Source: Pseudoalteromonas sp. '520P1 No. 423'
Lineage (GTDB): Bacteria > Pseudomonadota > Gammaproteobacteria > Enterobacterales > Alteromonadaceae
NCBI RefSeq assembly: GCF_001269985.1
Contig: NZ_BBZB01000001.1
Location: 2,480,001 to 2,544,000, forward strand
Length of the DNA: 64,000 nt
Direction: 5' to 3'
The notes under the pieces were generated by a model that was not told the DNA's origin, made no database searches, and was given only the letters and a program-made list of their open reading frames with translations. A program made the position numbers and the translations under genes. This document shows positions 63,827 through 64,000 of the stretch, piece after piece; within the stretch, counting starts at the first letter, position 1; each line of letters opens with the position of its first letter.

Positions 63827-64000
63827 TGGACTTAATAAGAATAACAGGCGCTAGATTAGCATTTGGTACACACTGTTTACTAGATAATGCAGAAGCAATT
63901 ATTGAACAAGGTGAGAGAGTTTGTATCTTAGGTCGCAACGGTGCCGGTAAATCTACATTGCTAAAAATACTTGATGGTGAAGTTGTTTTAGATGATGGGA
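63826..64000 (+). CDS. uup: ABC-F ATPase Uup, N-terminal part (runs off the window)
   Basis: The ATG at 63826 overlaps the previous stop (TAATG). The visible 58 codons include LIRITGARLAFG and the Walker A motif LGRNGAGKSTLLKIL of an ABC-F protein. Position after rlmL and the small glutaredoxin gene identifies Uup, a ribosome-associated ATPase. The gene continues beyond the window. Confidence 0.93.
   Translation, partial: MDLIRITGARLAFGTHCLLDNAEAIIEQGERVCILGRNGAGKSTLLKILDGEVVLDDG

Noticed and set aside
1-64000. CRISPR arrays, rRNA genes, prophage or integrase modules
   Set aside because: No regularly spaced direct repeats of CRISPR type, no rRNA sequence and no phage or integrase genes were seen.

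Overview
The window is an AT-rich stretch of a gammaproteobacterial chromosome. It is most likely a marine Alteromonadales species (Colwellia, Pseudoalteromonas, Psychrosphaera or Thalassotalea type). The grounds are the rlmL / small glutaredoxin / uup order at the right end, a MerR-type LiuR beside leucine and valine catabolism genes with ETF genes in the same window, FadL- and PhoD-type envelope proteins, and a small foldback repeat with ATACCAATTGTAT ends. No sequence search was possible, so family calls rest on motifs and recognisable protein sequence.

Layout. 0-3.8 kb: the start of a SWIM-SNF2 helicase, an overlapping omega-amidase/aminotransferase pair, and a secreted intradiol dioxygenase-like protein, all on the minus strand. 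4.5-7.8 kb: a BlaI-type repressor, a membrane M56 peptidase fused to an M23 endopeptidase domain, and an M23 lipoprotein, with a two-site operator upstream. 8-15.1 kb: an M14 peptidase, an OmpR/RstA-like two-component system and two related lipoproteins; all three promoter regions carry CTTAC-type direct repeats at exact 10-bp spacing, which looks like one small regulon. 15.2-17.2 kb: a broken solute-binding protein and a GAF histidine kinase. 17.3-20.8 kb: ETF-ubiquinone oxidoreductase divergent from etfBA. 20.9-29.1 kb: mixed accessory genes, a broken delta-type carbonic anhydrase, a FadL porin, an HDOD gene with an unusual leader, a MITE-like element and a broken erythromycin-esterase-like gene. 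29.2-33.3 kb: tRNA-Ser(UGA), pyruvate kinase, 6-phosphogluconate dehydrogenase, MsrB. 33.5-42.0 kb: the minus-strand liuR-liuABCDE operon with a CoA-transferase pair. 42.4-49.6 kb: thiolase, acyl-CoA dehydrogenase, two crotonase-family enzymes, 3-hydroxyisobutyrate dehydrogenase, 3-hydroxyacyl-CoA dehydrogenase and an SDR. 49.7-53.3 kb: a DMT transporter with a divergent LysR regulator, and a Zur-boxed rpmE2 followed by a stump of an L36 gene. 53.6-60.7 kb: an alkyl-DHAP-synthase-like oxidase, a GlpD-like gene broken by a tandem duplication, an FGGY kinase and a Tat-exported PhoD phosphatase. 60.7-64 kb: a CHASE4 sensor remnant, rlmL, a small glutaredoxin-like protein and the start of uup.

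How it fits together. LiuABCDE with the CoA-transferase and thiolase take leucine-derived isovaleryl-CoA to acetyl-CoA; the 43.8-49.6 kb block covers valine/isoleucine steps; both feed electrons through EtfAB and ETF-QO to ubiquinone. Near-palindromes of one TTGACGT/ACGTCAA-like type occur upstream of liuR, the thiolase and the ETF genes, which suggests joint control by LiuR.

A second theme is gene decay. At least six accessory genes are broken (solute-binding protein, carbonic anhydrase, esterase, GlpD-like, L36B, CHASE4 sensor), while core metabolic genes are intact. The most interesting candidates are the RstA-like lipoprotein regulon, the BlaI/M56-M23 wall-sensing module, and the GlpD-like gene whose 29-bp exact duplication could revert.
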